Assembly (NCBI GenBank): GCA_044229235.1
Contig: JBGATH010000008.1
Coordinates: forward strand, 75,266 to 139,265
From: UKL13-2 sp044229235
Lineage (GTDB): Bacteria > Pseudomonadota > Gammaproteobacteria > Burkholderiales > Usitatibacteraceae
Reading direction: 5' to 3'
Length of the DNA: 64,000 bases
Position 1 is the first letter of the stretch. Every line of letters starts with the position of its first letter. The notes under the pieces were generated by a model, which saw nothing but the letters and a program-made list of their open reading frames with translations, was not told the origin of the DNA and searched no databases. The translations under genes were made by a program, and so were the position numbers. Shown piece by piece: positions 15,693 through 24,811 of this stretch.

Positions 15693-15921
15693 ACAGAGAC
15701 TCCCGATTTGGACGATGGAGGATTGCCGGCGCGAACCCGGGCGAGGACATGCTGCATGTTAGGGCCGCGCGGGGGTGATTGCAAACGGTTGAAAGATCAT
15801 TGGTTTTTCAGAAAGTTCGATAAATTGGCCGGCAATTGACCAAGTGCTTTGTGCGCGAAGTCAGGGAGTGGTAGGCTTTTTCCGTAGAACACAAGAAAAT
15901 CAACTCGAACTCGGAGAAAAC

Positions 15922-17973
15922 ATGTCGAACCATACGACTGAGCAGCTCCGCACCATCGCACTGGTCGGCCATTCGGCCGCAGGGAAAACCACACTGGCTG
16001 AATTGCTGCTGCATCGAACCGGCACCATCAACGCCGTGGGCAGTGTAGAGAAGGGGACGACAGTCGCCGACTTCGATCCCCTTGAAAAACAGTATCGGCA
16101 CTCGCTCAATTCCTCCCTCCTGCATTTCTCCCACCTCGACACCCACATCCACCTCATCGACACCCCGGGGTACCCGAACTTCATGGGTCCGGCGATCTCG
16201 GCGCTGGATGCGGTCGAAACCGTGGCAGTGGTCATCAACGCCCAGAACGGCATCGAACTCACCACCCACCGCATGATGACGCTGGCGCAGAAGCGCCACC
16301 TGTGCCGCATGATCATCATCAACAAGATCGACGCCGACAATGTCGATCTGCCGGCGCTGTTGGCGCGCATCCAGGAAACCTTCGGCAAGGAATGCCTGCC
16401 GATCAACCTGCCGGCCAAGGGCGGCACGGCGGTGACGGATTGTTTCTTCACGCCAGCCGGCGATGCCGATTTTTCGTCGGTAGCGGCCGCGCATTCGGCG
16501 CTGGTCGACCAGGTGGTCGAGGTCGACGAAAAGCTCATGGAGCTGTACCTGGAGCAGGGCGACTCGATCACGCCCGAGCAATTGCACGCGCCCTTCGAAA
16601 AGGCGCTGCGCGACGGCCACCTGATCCCCGTTTGCTTTGTGTCCGCGCGCACCGGCGCCGGCGTGGGTGAGTTGCTCGACATCTTCGCCAAACTCGCGCC
16701 CAATCCCGCCGAAGGCAACCCGCCGATGTTCGTCAAGGGCGAAGGCAAGGACGCCGAAGAGTTCCGCTCGGTGCCGGACCCGAAAAAGCACGCCATCGCC
16801 CATGTCTTCAAGGTAGTGATGGATCCGTTTGTCGGCAAGGTCGGCGTGTTCCGCGTGCATCAGGGAACCATTTCCACCGGCACCCAGCTGTACGTCGGGC
16901 AGATCAACAAGCCGTTCCGCGTCGGGCACCTCTACAAGCTGCAGGGCAAGGAATACCAGGAAGTGAAATCGCTGGTGCCGGGCGACATCGGCGCCGTGGC
17001 CAAGGTCGACGAAATTGCCTTCGACGCGGTGCTGCACGATTCCCACGACGAAGACCGCATCCACATGCTGCCGCTGGAATTCCCGCAGCCGATGTATGGT
17101 CTCGCCGTCGAGCCGAAGCGGCGCGGCGATGAGCAGCGCATTTTTGAAGTGCTGCATAAGCTGGAAATGGAAGACCCGTGTTTCGTGGTCGAGCGGCACC
17201 CGACCACGCATGAGACGGTCATCAACGGGCTCGGCGACCTGCACATGCGCGCCATGCTGGAGCGCATGCAGAAGCAGTACAACCTGGAAATCGCCACCAA
17301 GCCACCAAAAATTCCGTACCGCGAAACGATCATGGCCAAGGCCGACGGGCACTGCCGGCACAAGAAGCAATCGGGAGGCGCCGGCCAGTTCGGTGAAGTG
17401 TTCCTGCGCATCGAACCGATGGCGCGCGGCGCAGGATTCGAGTTCGTCAACGATGTGCACGGCGGCACTATTCCCACGCAGTTCATCCCCGCCGTGGAAA
17501 AGGGTATTCGCGAAGTGCTCGCGTCCGGTCCGCTGGCGAATTTTCCGGTACACGATGTGCGTGTCATCGTTTACGACGGCAAGAGCCACCCAGTCGATTC
17601 CAAGGAAATTGCCTTCGTGACTGCGGGCCGCAAAGCCTTCATCGATGCGATATCCAAGGCGCGGCCGGTGCTGCTCGAGCCGATCGTCACTGCCGAAGTT
17701 ACCGTCCCCGAATCGCATATCGGTGCGGTGACCGGCGACCTGTCCTCGCGGCGCGGCCAGATCACCGGCACGCGCGGCCTGTCGGCAGGCATCTCGGTGG
17801 TCATGTCGATCGTGCCGCTGTCCGAGTTGCGTGATTACCAGACGCGCCTGAAATCGATGACCGGCGGTCACGGCAGCTACTCGATCGAACTGTCGCACTA
17901 CGAACCGGTGCTGCCGCACATCCAGGCCGAGCTGATCAAGGAATACAAGGTGGCGGCGAAGGAAGAGGACTAG
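15922..17973 (+). CDS. Elongation factor G-like GTPase
   Basis: The 683-residue GTPase has the EF-G domain order: G domain with P-loop GHSAAGKTT, switch II DTPGYPNF and NKID, then domains II-V with the family's GLGDLHMRAMLERM. It is a paralogue rather than the main EF-G: the catalytic histidine of DTPGH is tyrosine here and the G' insertion differs. Such EF-G-like proteins are of uncertain function, with proposed roles in translation stress or recycling. The start follows GGAGAAAA; an upstream in-frame extension to 15844 lacks family similarity. It stands alone and is not next to ribosomal protein genes. Confidence 0.88.
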   Translation: MSNHTTEQLRTIALVGHSAAGKTTLAELLLHRTGTINAVGSVEKGTTVADFDPLEKQYRHSLNSSLLHFSHLDTHIHLIDTPGYPNFMGPAISALDAVETVAVVINAQNGIELTTHRMMTLAQKRHLCRMIIINKIDADNVDLPALLARIQETFGKECLPINLPAKGGTAVTDCFFTPAGDADFSSVAAAHSALVDQVVEVDEKLMELYLEQGDSITPEQLHAPFEKALRDGHLIPVCFVSARTGAGVGELLDIFAKLAPNPAEGNPPMFVKGEGKDAEEFRSVPDPKKHAIAHVFKVVMDPFVGKVGVFRVHQGTISTGTQLYVGQINKPFRVGHLYKLQGKEYQEVKSLVPGDIGAVAKVDEIAFDAVLHDSHDEDRIHMLPLEFPQPMYGLAVEPKRRGDEQRIFEVLHKLEMEDPCFVVERHPTTHETVINGLGDLHMRAMLERMQKQYNLEIATKPPKIPYRETIMAKADGHCRHKKQSGGAGQFGEVFLRIEPMARGAGFEFVNDVHGGTIPTQFIPAVEKGIREVLASGPLANFPVHDVRVIVYDGKSHPVDSKEIAFVTAGRKAFIDAISKARPVLLEPIVTAEVTVPESHIGAVTGDLSSRRGQITGTRGLSAGISVVMSIVPLSELRDYQTRLKSMTGGHGSYSIELSHYEPVLPHIQAELIKEYKVAAKEED

Positions 17974-18315
17974 CCGCTGCAGGGCCGGAACCCGCAAACA
18001 ACGAAACTCAAGCACTGGCGCGCTTCCCCGGGGCTTTTTGGCCTGGAGGGCGCGCCGGTGCTGGGGTTTCTATCGCACAGCCATCGCCTGCTATCCCTCA
18101 ATTGCGTGATGGCTTGATCTGTCGCAGATCATTCTTGCCGCCATGCGCTTATCTTGCAGGTAACTGCGCGGTAACGCGCCGCCGCACAACCGTTTCCTGC
18201 GGGAGTGCAACAAGAGTCAGAATCGGCACCGCCGCAGCAGACGTCTTCGGCGTGCGGGATCGCAACCCGCCTCCGTTGCTGCCCCGCACAAGCGTTGCCC
18301 TGGGGGAGAGCTCGA
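17974..18315. other. Intergenic region before the fibre gene
   Basis: Apart from hairpin repeat copy B near its left end, this 342-base gap shows no gene and no confident promoter. GGGGGAGAG directly precedes the fibre start codon. Confidence 0.4.
18004..18070. repeat. Hairpin repeat family, copy B
   Basis: Left arm CAAGCACTGGCGCGC, centre GGGGCTTTTTGGCC, right arm GGCGCGCCGGTGCTGGGG. It starts 30 bases after the EF-G-like gene and forms the left border of the fibre/dockerin segment. Confidence 0.75.
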
Positions 18316-21300
18316 ATGAAGAACCTTATCGGTGTCTTGCTGAATCTGATCGTCTGTCTGCTGATCGCGTCGCCCTTACTGACGCCCGCGCAAGCCGCAC
18401 CGCCCCAGACCGTCAACTATCAGGGCGTGCTTACCAATGCCGGCGGCGCACCGGTCAATACCAGCGTAACCATGAGCTTTCGCCTGTACGACTCGGCGGC
18501 CGCCGTGGTGCCAATCTGGTCGGAGACCCAGACCGTCACGGTCAGCGGCGGCAATTTCAGTGTGGCGTTGGGCGCTCTTTCGTCGATGGTGGGACTGGAG
18601 TTCAACACGCAGTATTGGCTGGGCGTGCAGGTGGGCACGGACGCGGAAATGTCGCCGCGCCAACCGCTGTCGGCCAGCCCCTATGCCTTCCGGGCGGCGA
18701 GCGCGGACATCATCAACCCGACCGCGACGATTGCCGGCACGCAGCTGATCGGCACTATCTCATTTGCCAACCTGCCGCCTTGCGGCGCCGGCAATACCTT
18801 GGCATACAGCGGAACAGCCTGGGTTTGCAGTTCGGCGGTGACCGGGCCTACCGGGCCAGCCGGTCCGCAGGGGCCCGCCGGGCCGGCGGGACCGACTGGC
18901 CCCACTGGCCCGCAAGGTCCGCAAGGGCTTCAGGGTCTGCAAGGTGTGCAAGGTCCCACCGGACCGGCCGGTCCCAACGACATCACCGGCAACCTGACCA
19001 TGGTGGCTTCGACGGCAAGTGCTGGCAATATCGTGAAGGGCGGCCTTCCGTTCCTGCACAACTACGGTTCAGCCAATACTTTTCTCGGGCAAAGTACCGG
19101 CAACTTTTCGCTGACAGGAATCTTCAACACCGCAATCGGACAAGGCGCGTTGAGCGTGCTCGGTGACGGCATCAACAATACCGCCACCGGCGCCAGTGCG
19201 CTTACCAACAACACCTCGGGCAACAGCAATTCGGCCTTTGGTGTGAATGCGCTTGGCCAAAATGTCAACGGCCACCTCAATACCGCGAGCGGTTTCCAGT
19301 CGCTGTGGAAAAACACATCCGGCGTGCAGAACACTGCCGTCGGGACGAACGCGTTGCGCGACAATATTTCCGGCAACGGCAACGTCGCAATCGGTGCCAA
19401 CGCGCTGGCCAGCGTTACCGCGAACGGCGGCAACATTGGCATCGGTTCTCAGGCGCTTGACTTGTCGTCCGGCAATAACAATATTGGCATCGGCGGCTTT
19501 TCCGGCGCGGGGTTGACGGGTGACAACAATATCCGCATTGGCGCGGGCGGCATCACGGAAACCGTGTCGAATTCCATACGTATCGGACAGGCCGGCATCC
19601 ATGACTCGACCACCATCGCCGGCATTAACGGTGCGACCGTCAGCAATGCTTCCGTGGTGTTTGTCGATGCCAATGGAAGGCTTGGCACCACCGGCAGCGC
19701 GTATCCTGCGGGCGCAACAGGACCGATGGGTCCGACGGGTCCGCAGGGGCCCGCCGGCCCGACCGGGCCGCAAGGACCAGCCGGTACCGGGTCGGTGGTG
19801 AGCGTGTCAACCGGCACAGGCTTGACCGGCGGGCCGATCACGACAAGCGGGACCATCGGCCTGACTTCCACTCAACTGTTGCCCACCATTGCCTGTACTG
19901 CAAATCAGATCCCGAAATGGAACGGCAGCGCATGGGCATGCGCGGCGGATGCCGACACCAATTCAGGCGGCACGGTTAGCAGCATCACCGCCGGCGCGGG
20001 GCTCACCGGCGGTGCGATCACCGCGACGGGCACCATCGCTGCCGATCCCACCTATTTGCAGCGGCGGGTGAGTGCCACGTGCGCGGTCGGTTCAAGCATT
20101 CGTGTCATCGCGGTCGATGGCACGGTGACCTGCCAAACAGACAGCAGCGGCCCGACTAATGCCTTCGTGGCGGGCGGCAATGCTTTTGGCACAGACGCGG
20201 TGCTGGGCTCTACGGACAACTTCGCGCTCGACCTTCGCGCCAACGGACAGCGGGTGATGCGCTACGAACCTGATGGTGCGAGCCCGAACGTGATCGGCGG
20301 CGGTTCGAGTAATGGCGTGACGGCGGGGGTGCGAGGCGCGACGATCGGCGGAGGTGGCCCGGCGAGTATCGATCCAGACTACGGTGTAGGCGCCAACAAT
20401 GTCACGGATCACTACGGCACGGTGGGTGGGGGCTTTCGTAACCTTGCGGGAAATGACGACGGAACACTGACCAACCAAGCCTTTGCCACCGTCGGCGGGG
20501 GGTTGCAGAACACCGCGCGCGGCATCTATAGCACTGTCGGCGGGGGCAACACGAACACGGCGAGCGGCACCTATAGCGCCGTTGGCGGGGGCGTCTCGAA
20601 CACCGCGAACGGCCTCCAGAGCACAGTCGGCGGTGGTAGCACCAACACCGCGAGCAGCGCCTACAGCACCGTGGCAGGCGGCGCCAGCAACGCCGCCAGT
20701 GGCACAGGCAGCACTGTCGCAGGAGGCGGCATCAACATTGCAAGCGGTGAGTCAAGCGCGGTACTGGGCGGCATCAGCAATGCAGCAAGCGGCCCACGCA
20801 GTTCGGTGCTCGGCGGGAACACGAATTCTGCTAGCGGCGACACTAGTCTTGCCGCCGGCTATTTTTCTACCGCCAGCGGCGCCGGCAGCTTTGCGCTCGG
20901 CACCCGGGCGAAGACCCAGACTGCCGGCGGGGCGCCGACCCCTCACCACGGCGCGTTCATCTGGGCCGACGGCAATAATTTTGATTTCAATACCTCGACC
21001 AATTACGAATTCGCCGCGCGCGCCACCGGTGGCTTCCGCTTCGTGACCGCGATCGACGGCGGGACGGGCCTTCCCACCCGCGCCATGACAGTGGAAAGCA
21101 ACGGCGCCGTCACGATTCCTGTCAATTCCGGCGCAGCGAATCTCACGCTTTCCCAGGCGGTTGTGAACGACTTCGCACGCCTGCGACTGCAAACTACGAC
21201 CGCAAATTTCTGGGACATCGCCGGCGGTTTTTCGGATGACCGCCTGAATTTCTACCGCCAGGGCAGCGGCGATGTGATGAGCCTGATGCCGGGCAACCTG

Positions 21301-21681
21301 ACTGACCTGCTGGTAATGAGCAACGGCGCGCATCTCACTGCCGGCGGCACGTGGACCAACGCGTCCGACCGCGACAGAAAGACCGAAATTCGCGATGTCG
21401 ATGTGCTGAAGGTTTTGCACAAAGTGGTGGAATTGCCCTTGAGCACCTGGCGGTACAAGGCCGAGGACCCGGGCGTTCGCCACATCGGCCCGATGGCGCA
21501 GGACTTTCACGGTGCGTTCAAGTTGGGTAGCGACGACAAATCCATCGCCACCGTCGATGCCGACGGTGTCGCGCTCGCCGCCATTCAGGGGCTCTATCAG
21601 ATGGTGAAGGAAAAGGACGAGAAAATCCGCAGACTCGAAGCCACGCTTGAGGCCATCAAGAAAAAGCTGAACCTGGATTAG
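18316..21681 (+). CDS. Large secreted fibre with collagen-like, YadA-head-like and S74 chaperone regions
   Basis: The 1121-residue protein has a signal peptide (about 1-27) and a domain opening NYQGVLTNAGGAPVNTSV. A collagen-like Gly-X-Y stretch lies at about 175-220, followed by a first set of YadA-like head repeats (NTAIGQGAL, NVAIGANAL) to about 415 and a second collagen-like stretch at about 464-492. A second repeat set, TVGGGNTNTASGTYS, spans about 655-860. The C-terminus (about 1013-1121) is a peptidase S74 intramolecular chaperone (SDRDRKTEIRDVDVL, GPMAQDFH) ending in a coiled coil. S74 domains trimerise fibres and cleave themselves off. It is probably a trimeric surface or extracellular fibre. 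GGGGGAGAG precedes the start. Confidence 0.85.
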   Translation: MKNLIGVLLNLIVCLLIASPLLTPAQAAPPQTVNYQGVLTNAGGAPVNTSVTMSFRLYDSAAAVVPIWSETQTVTVSGGNFSVALGALSSMVGLEFNTQYWLGVQVGTDAEMSPRQPLSASPYAFRAASADIINPTATIAGTQLIGTISFANLPPCGAGNTLAYSGTAWVCSSAVTGPTGPAGPQGPAGPAGPTGPTGPQGPQGLQGLQGVQGPTGPAGPNDITGNLTMVASTASAGNIVKGGLPFLHNYGSANTFLGQSTGNFSLTGIFNTAIGQGALSVLGDGINNTATGASALTNNTSGNSNSAFGVNALGQNVNGHLNTASGFQSLWKNTSGVQNTAVGTNALRDNISGNGNVAIGANALASVTANGGNIGIGSQALDLSSGNNNIGIGGFSGAGLTGDNNIRIGAGGITETVSNSIRIGQAGIHDSTTIAGINGATVSNASVVFVDANGRLGTTGSAYPAGATGPMGPTGPQGPAGPTGPQGPAGTGSVVSVSTGTGLTGGPITTSGTIGLTSTQLLPTIACTANQIPKWNGSAWACAADADTNSGGTVSSITAGAGLTGGAITATGTIAADPTYLQRRVSATCAVGSSIRVIAVDGTVTCQTDSSGPTNAFVAGGNAFGTDAVLGSTDNFALDLRANGQRVMRYEPDGASPNVIGGGSSNGVTAGVRGATIGGGGPASIDPDYGVGANNVTDHYGTVGGGFRNLAGNDDGTLTNQAFATVGGGLQNTARGIYSTVGGGNTNTASGTYSAVGGGVSNTANGLQSTVGGGSTNTASSAYSTVAGGASNAASGTGSTVAGGGINIASGESSAVLGGISNAASGPRSSVLGGNTNSASGDTSLAAGYFSTASGAGSFALGTRAKTQTAGGAPTPHHGAFIWADGNNFDFNTSTNYEFAARATGGFRFVTAIDGGTGLPTRAMTVESNGAVTIPVNSGAANLTLSQAVVNDFARLRLQTTTANFWDIAGGFSDDRLNFYRQGSGDVMSLMPGNLTDLLVMSNGAHLTAGGTWTNASDRDRKTEIRDVDVLKVLHKVVELPLSTWRYKAEDPGVRHIGPMAQDFHGAFKLGSDDKSIATVDADGVALAAIQGLYQMVKEKDEKIRRLEATLEAIKKKLNLD

Positions 21682-21692
21682 CGTCGGGCGGA

Positions 21693-22487
21693 ATGCGAAA
21701 AATCATCATGAAGAAATTATTGATGTGCGCAGTCCTCAACGCAGCTGCGTCCTCCGCGGCCCTGGCCGCCGGCCAATCCAGCCCCAACTACGCCATCCCG
21801 CGCGATGCCATGAACAACGGTGTGGCCGACATGGCCTCAGCCAACTACCGGCTGGCCTCGTCGCTCGGTGATGGCGTCGCCACGGCCGTGATCCTCAGCG
21901 CCAGCTGCCAGATCCGCGAAGGATTCCGCGCGTTGGCCGCGAGCGGTCCGGCACCTGTGCTGCTGACGGTGTTCTCACGCAAGACGCACGGCAGTGTAGG
22001 CACGTTCGAGCTACCCATCGACAAGGCGCCCGCGATCACGGGTGCCGTCAGTGTGGAGCCGCGCATCATGGGCGGTGGCCACACCATCGTATTCAACTTC
22101 GACCAGCCGGTCACTTCGTTCACCGCGGCCACCGTCAAGGACAGCGGCGGTAACGTCGTGATCACGCCGACGGCTAGCATTTCCGGTACGTCACCGAACA
22201 GCGTGATCGTGCTCATGCCCGGCGTGCCGGACAACAAGCGCGTGTTGGTTTCGGTGACGGGTGTGAATGGCGCCACCGATGCCGCCGCCGCGATCGGCTT
22301 TCTGGTGGGCGACGTCAACAACTCGCGCGCGGTCAACGCGAACGATGTCACCGCCGTCAAGGCACGCGCCGGTACGCGCATCGACGCCGGCACTTTTCAG
22401 TACGACATCAACACCTCGGGGGTCGTGAACGCCACCGACATCTCGGCAGTGAAGGCGCGATCCGCGACCACGCTGCCGCCGAACTGA
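21693..22487 (+). CDS. Exported protein with C-terminal dockerin type I repeats
   Basis: The 264-residue product has a signal peptide ending near AALAAG, a conserved SANYRLASSLGDGVAT / CQIREGFRA region, a beta-rich domain from about 90 to 190, and a C-terminal dockerin pair: GDVNNSRAVNANDVTAVKAR and YDINTSGVVNATDISAVKAR. These are calcium-binding loops that bind cohesin domains in other systems. No cohesin gene is in the window, so the partner is unknown; such dockerins are found outside cellulosomes. An alternative start lies five codons downstream. It begins 12 bases after the fibre gene and is probably co-transcribed with it. Confidence 0.8.
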   Translation: MRKIIMKKLLMCAVLNAAASSAALAAGQSSPNYAIPRDAMNNGVADMASANYRLASSLGDGVATAVILSASCQIREGFRALAASGPAPVLLTVFSRKTHGSVGTFELPIDKAPAITGAVSVEPRIMGGGHTIVFNFDQPVTSFTAATVKDSGGNVVITPTASISGTSPNSVIVLMPGVPDNKRVLVSVTGVNGATDAAAAIGFLVGDVNNSRAVNANDVTAVKARAGTRIDAGTFQYDINTSGVVNATDISAVKARSATTLPPN

Positions 22488-22503
22488 GCTCGGCGAAAAG
22501 AGA

Positions 22504-22539
22504 CAAACTCAAGCATTGGCGAGGCTCACAGGCCGAAAA
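22504..22539. repeat. Hairpin repeat family, copy C, left half
   Basis: CAAGCATTGGCGAGGC and ACAGGCCGAAAA form the left half of a hairpin repeat interrupted by the IS30 element; the other half resumes at 23603. Confidence 0.75.
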
Positions 22540-23602
22540 CGCGGATTCAAGTACGAGTCCCGACACGCGGTGGGCGGTTGAATGCTACCTCGTATGGGGT
22601 CAGGAAGCCGAGACATTTCCTTGGTCTGTGGTTGTATTTTTCCTGCAGACGCCTGACCTTGGCCGGGGTGAGGTTGTCCATGCTCACCCCCTTGGGTAAA
22701 TCCACGCGCAGCATGCCGATCTGGTTCTCGTTGGTGCCGCGCTGGTTTGGTGCACGAGGATCGCAGACAAAGGCCTTGTCGACCATGACCTCGCCCGTTG
22801 CCCTGAACTCCGGACCGCGATCGGTGGCCACACTTTCAAACGGAATCCCACAGTGATCCAGGCGTCGTTTCATCGATCGCGCCGTTGGCTCGGCCTCAAT
22901 CCGTTCGAGCACCTTCAACTGCATGCACAAACTCTGCCGCTCGACCATGACCAACAAACGCTTTTTATCCTTCTTCTTGCCAATGGCGGTATCGGCTTCC
23001 CAATGACCGATCTCGATCCGCAGCAGAACCTCCTTGGCGCGCCGGTGGATCGACTGTGCAGAGCCGTTCCACCGGCGCCGGGCAGGCCGCTTCAGATGAC
23101 GGCGCAGCCGGGCGGTATGCAACCACCGGTCCCAACCGTGGCGTTTGGCCGCCAGATGGATGGCCTGGAAGCTGACCGGCACCGGGTGTTGAATCGCTGT
23201 GCGGCGACCGCTGATTTGTTCCGGCGACCAGCCCGCCTTGATCTGTTGCTTGATTTCCTGCCAGTCTTCGGCGGGCTTGTGCCGCGCGTTGGCAGCACTG
23301 CGCGCGCTGGCCGCGTTGCGATGCCGCTGGGCCCGATGCGGACAGTACCGTCCCGCCGAATCACGACCGCGCTGGTACTCGTCATAGACCGCCGATCGAT
23401 GCCGGCCCAGCGCAATGGCAATCTCGGACAACGGCAATTTGGCCACAAAACCGGCGTGAATCAGGTAACGTTCTTCCAAGGTGAGGGGCGAACCACTCAT
23501 AGCGGCTTCCTTTCGTGTCAGAAGCAAAAGGGTACCGCGGTTCGTTACCTCACCCCTCCTTGCGCACGCCCTGAAGTGTCGGGACTCGTGGTTGAATCCG
23601 CG
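22540..23602 (-). mobile_element. IS30-family insertion sequence, apparently complete
   Basis: The 1063-bp element has 27-bp terminal inverted repeats beginning CGCGGATTCAA and ending ACGAGTCCCGACAC, differing at two positions. AAAA flanks both ends as a target duplication. The single transposase gene is uninterrupted and its stop codon lies inside the left terminal repeat. Removing the element and one AAAA rebuilds an ordinary hairpin repeat. Confidence 0.88.
22547..23500 (-). CDS. IS30-family transposase
   Basis: The 317-residue transposase has an N-terminal helix-turn-helix (LTLEERYLIHAGFVAKLPLSEIA, LGRHRSAVYDEYQRG) and a DDE catalytic domain: Asp in HWEADTAIG, Asp in VATDRGPEF and Glu in RGTNENQIGMLR. 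These are IS30 signatures. The start follows AAAGGAAG five bases upstream; an in-frame ATG nine codons earlier is less likely. No frameshift or missing residue is visible, so it may be active. Confidence 0.93.
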   Translation of the reverse strand: MSGSPLTLEERYLIHAGFVAKLPLSEIAIALGRHRSAVYDEYQRGRDSAGRYCPHRAQRHRNAASARSAANARHKPAEDWQEIKQQIKAGWSPEQISGRRTAIQHPVPVSFQAIHLAAKRHGWDRWLHTARLRRHLKRPARRRWNGSAQSIHRRAKEVLLRIEIGHWEADTAIGKKKDKKRLLVMVERQSLCMQLKVLERIEAEPTARSMKRRLDHCGIPFESVATDRGPEFRATGEVMVDKAFVCDPRAPNQRGTNENQIGMLRVDLPKGVSMDNLTPAKVRRLQEKYNHRPRKCLGFLTPYEVAFNRPPRVGTRT

Positions 23603-23633
23603 AAAAGGCCCAGAGAACCGCGCCAGTGCTGGA
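23603..23633. repeat. Hairpin repeat family, copy C, right half
   Basis: AAAA (target duplication) followed by GGCCCAGAGAACCGCGCCAG and TGCTGG completes the repeat split by the IS30 element. It ends two bases before the panE stop codon. Confidence 0.75.
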
Positions 23634-23634
23634 T

Positions 23635-24579
23635 CTAACGTGTCTGCTGCTGCGCCGCCATGCGCGCGCGACGCGCCTCGTAAGCTTTGAGGTGTGTGTA
23701 GGCGATGCTGATCAGGCTGTCGTCGATGCCGTGCTGGCGCGCCTTGCCGAGCATGAAGCCGACGATGTGATCGGCTTCAACCGGGCCGCCACCTTCGAGG
23801 TCGCGCAACATGGACGCGGTCAGCGGGGAGCCGGTCGCGTTGATGAATTTCTTGTAGCGCTCGGTCACTTCCGGCCGCGGCGCGTAGCCTTCGGCGGTGG
23901 CGATGGCGATGCTGGCATCGATGTAGCGGTTCAACACGCTGCGGCCATCGGGCGTGGCGAGGATGTCGCCGACCGAGGCACGCATCAGGCAGGTCATGCC
24001 CGCCAGCGTGGAAAGGAAGGCGACCTTTTCCCACATGTCCTGCATGGTGTTGTCGGAAACTTTCCAGTCCACCACGGTTTTTGCAAACGCCTCGCCGAGT
24101 TGATTGGCCAGTGCCGTTTGTGACGGATCGCGCGCGCCCCAGTTGATCAGGTGTGCGTCCGCCATCGATTTCACCACGCCGTCCTTGGTCAAGGTCGCCG
24201 CGATCTGGCAGGAGCCGCCCATGACACGCGCCTTGCCGAAGGCCGCGTCGAGCGTGTCGAGGTGCGAGATGCCGTTGAGCAGCGGCACGATGCAGGTCCG
24301 CGGTCCCATCGCGGGGGCGATGGCGGTGATGCTGGCATCGAGGTCGTAGGCCTTGCAGGAAAGGATGACGATGTCGTATTCCGGCTTCACGTCCGCCGCC
24401 AGCACGGTCTTCACCTGCAGCGTGACCCTGTCCTTCGGGCTCTCGATGATGAGGCCCTGCGCGGCCAGTTGTTGCGCGCGCTTTTCGCGGACGAGGAAGG
24501 TGACGTCGGCGCCGCCCTGATGCAGGCGTCCGCCGAAATAGCCGCCGGTTCCGCCGGCGCCGAGGATGAGGATTTTCAT
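23635..24579 (-). CDS. panE: 2-dehydropantoate 2-reductase
   Basis: The 314-residue enzyme opens with the NADPH-binding loop MKILILGAGGTGGYFGGRL and carries the ketopantoate reductase features SCKAYDLD, PLLNGISHLD and the C-terminal SMLRDLEGGGPVEADHIVG, which holds the catalytic glutamate region. It reduces ketopantoate to pantoate in pantothenate/CoA synthesis, although the PanE/ApbA family is broad and paralogues with other 2-keto acid substrates exist. The start is chosen at the Rossmann fold; a 15-codon extension is possible. The stop lies right beside the repeat disrupted by IS30. Confidence 0.88.
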   Translation of the reverse strand: MKILILGAGGTGGYFGGRLHQGGADVTFLVREKRAQQLAAQGLIIESPKDRVTLQVKTVLAADVKPEYDIVILSCKAYDLDASITAIAPAMGPRTCIVPLLNGISHLDTLDAAFGKARVMGGSCQIAATLTKDGVVKSMADAHLINWGARDPSQTALANQLGEAFAKTVVDWKVSDNTMQDMWEKVAFLSTLAGMTCLMRASVGDILATPDGRSVLNRYIDASIAIATAEGYAPRPEVTERYKKFINATGSPLTASMLRDLEGGGPVEADHIVGFMLGKARQHGIDDSLISIAYTHLKAYEARRARMAAQQQTR

Positions 24580-24653
24580 GTTTGGGTGTCGTGTTGTGTA
24601 TGGGCTATTGGTGCGAATTTCCAAGCGGCAAAGACGATTTCGCAGTCCTTCCC

Positions 24654-24784
24654 CGGCGAAGGCCGGGGGCCAATTTTATGTGAAAGACATTCAACTTAGG
24701 CCAGGCGACTGCATTCGCCTGTCGTTCGGCGGGCGCAGAGCATGCTCTGCGAATTCCCCGCTTCACCCCCGGCATTCGCGGGGA
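24654..24784. repeat. Cluster of palindromes between panE and the S41 protease gene
   Basis: Three inverted repeats lie in tandem: CCCCGGC-gaag-GCCGGGG, the perfect 18-base palindrome CGCAGAGCATGCTCTGCG (24734-24751), and TTCCCCGC ... GCGGGGAA. They resemble REP-type elements and differ from the main hairpin family. Confidence 0.55.
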
Positions 24785-24811
24785 AGGCTACCAAGCAAAC
24801 ATCCCGCACTG

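Noticed and set aside
15808..18015. 735-codon open frame on the minus strand opposite the EF-G-like gene
   Set aside because: It mirrors the codon structure of the GTPase gene in a GC-rich genome; its translation is His/Arg/Asp-rich with no recognisable domain.
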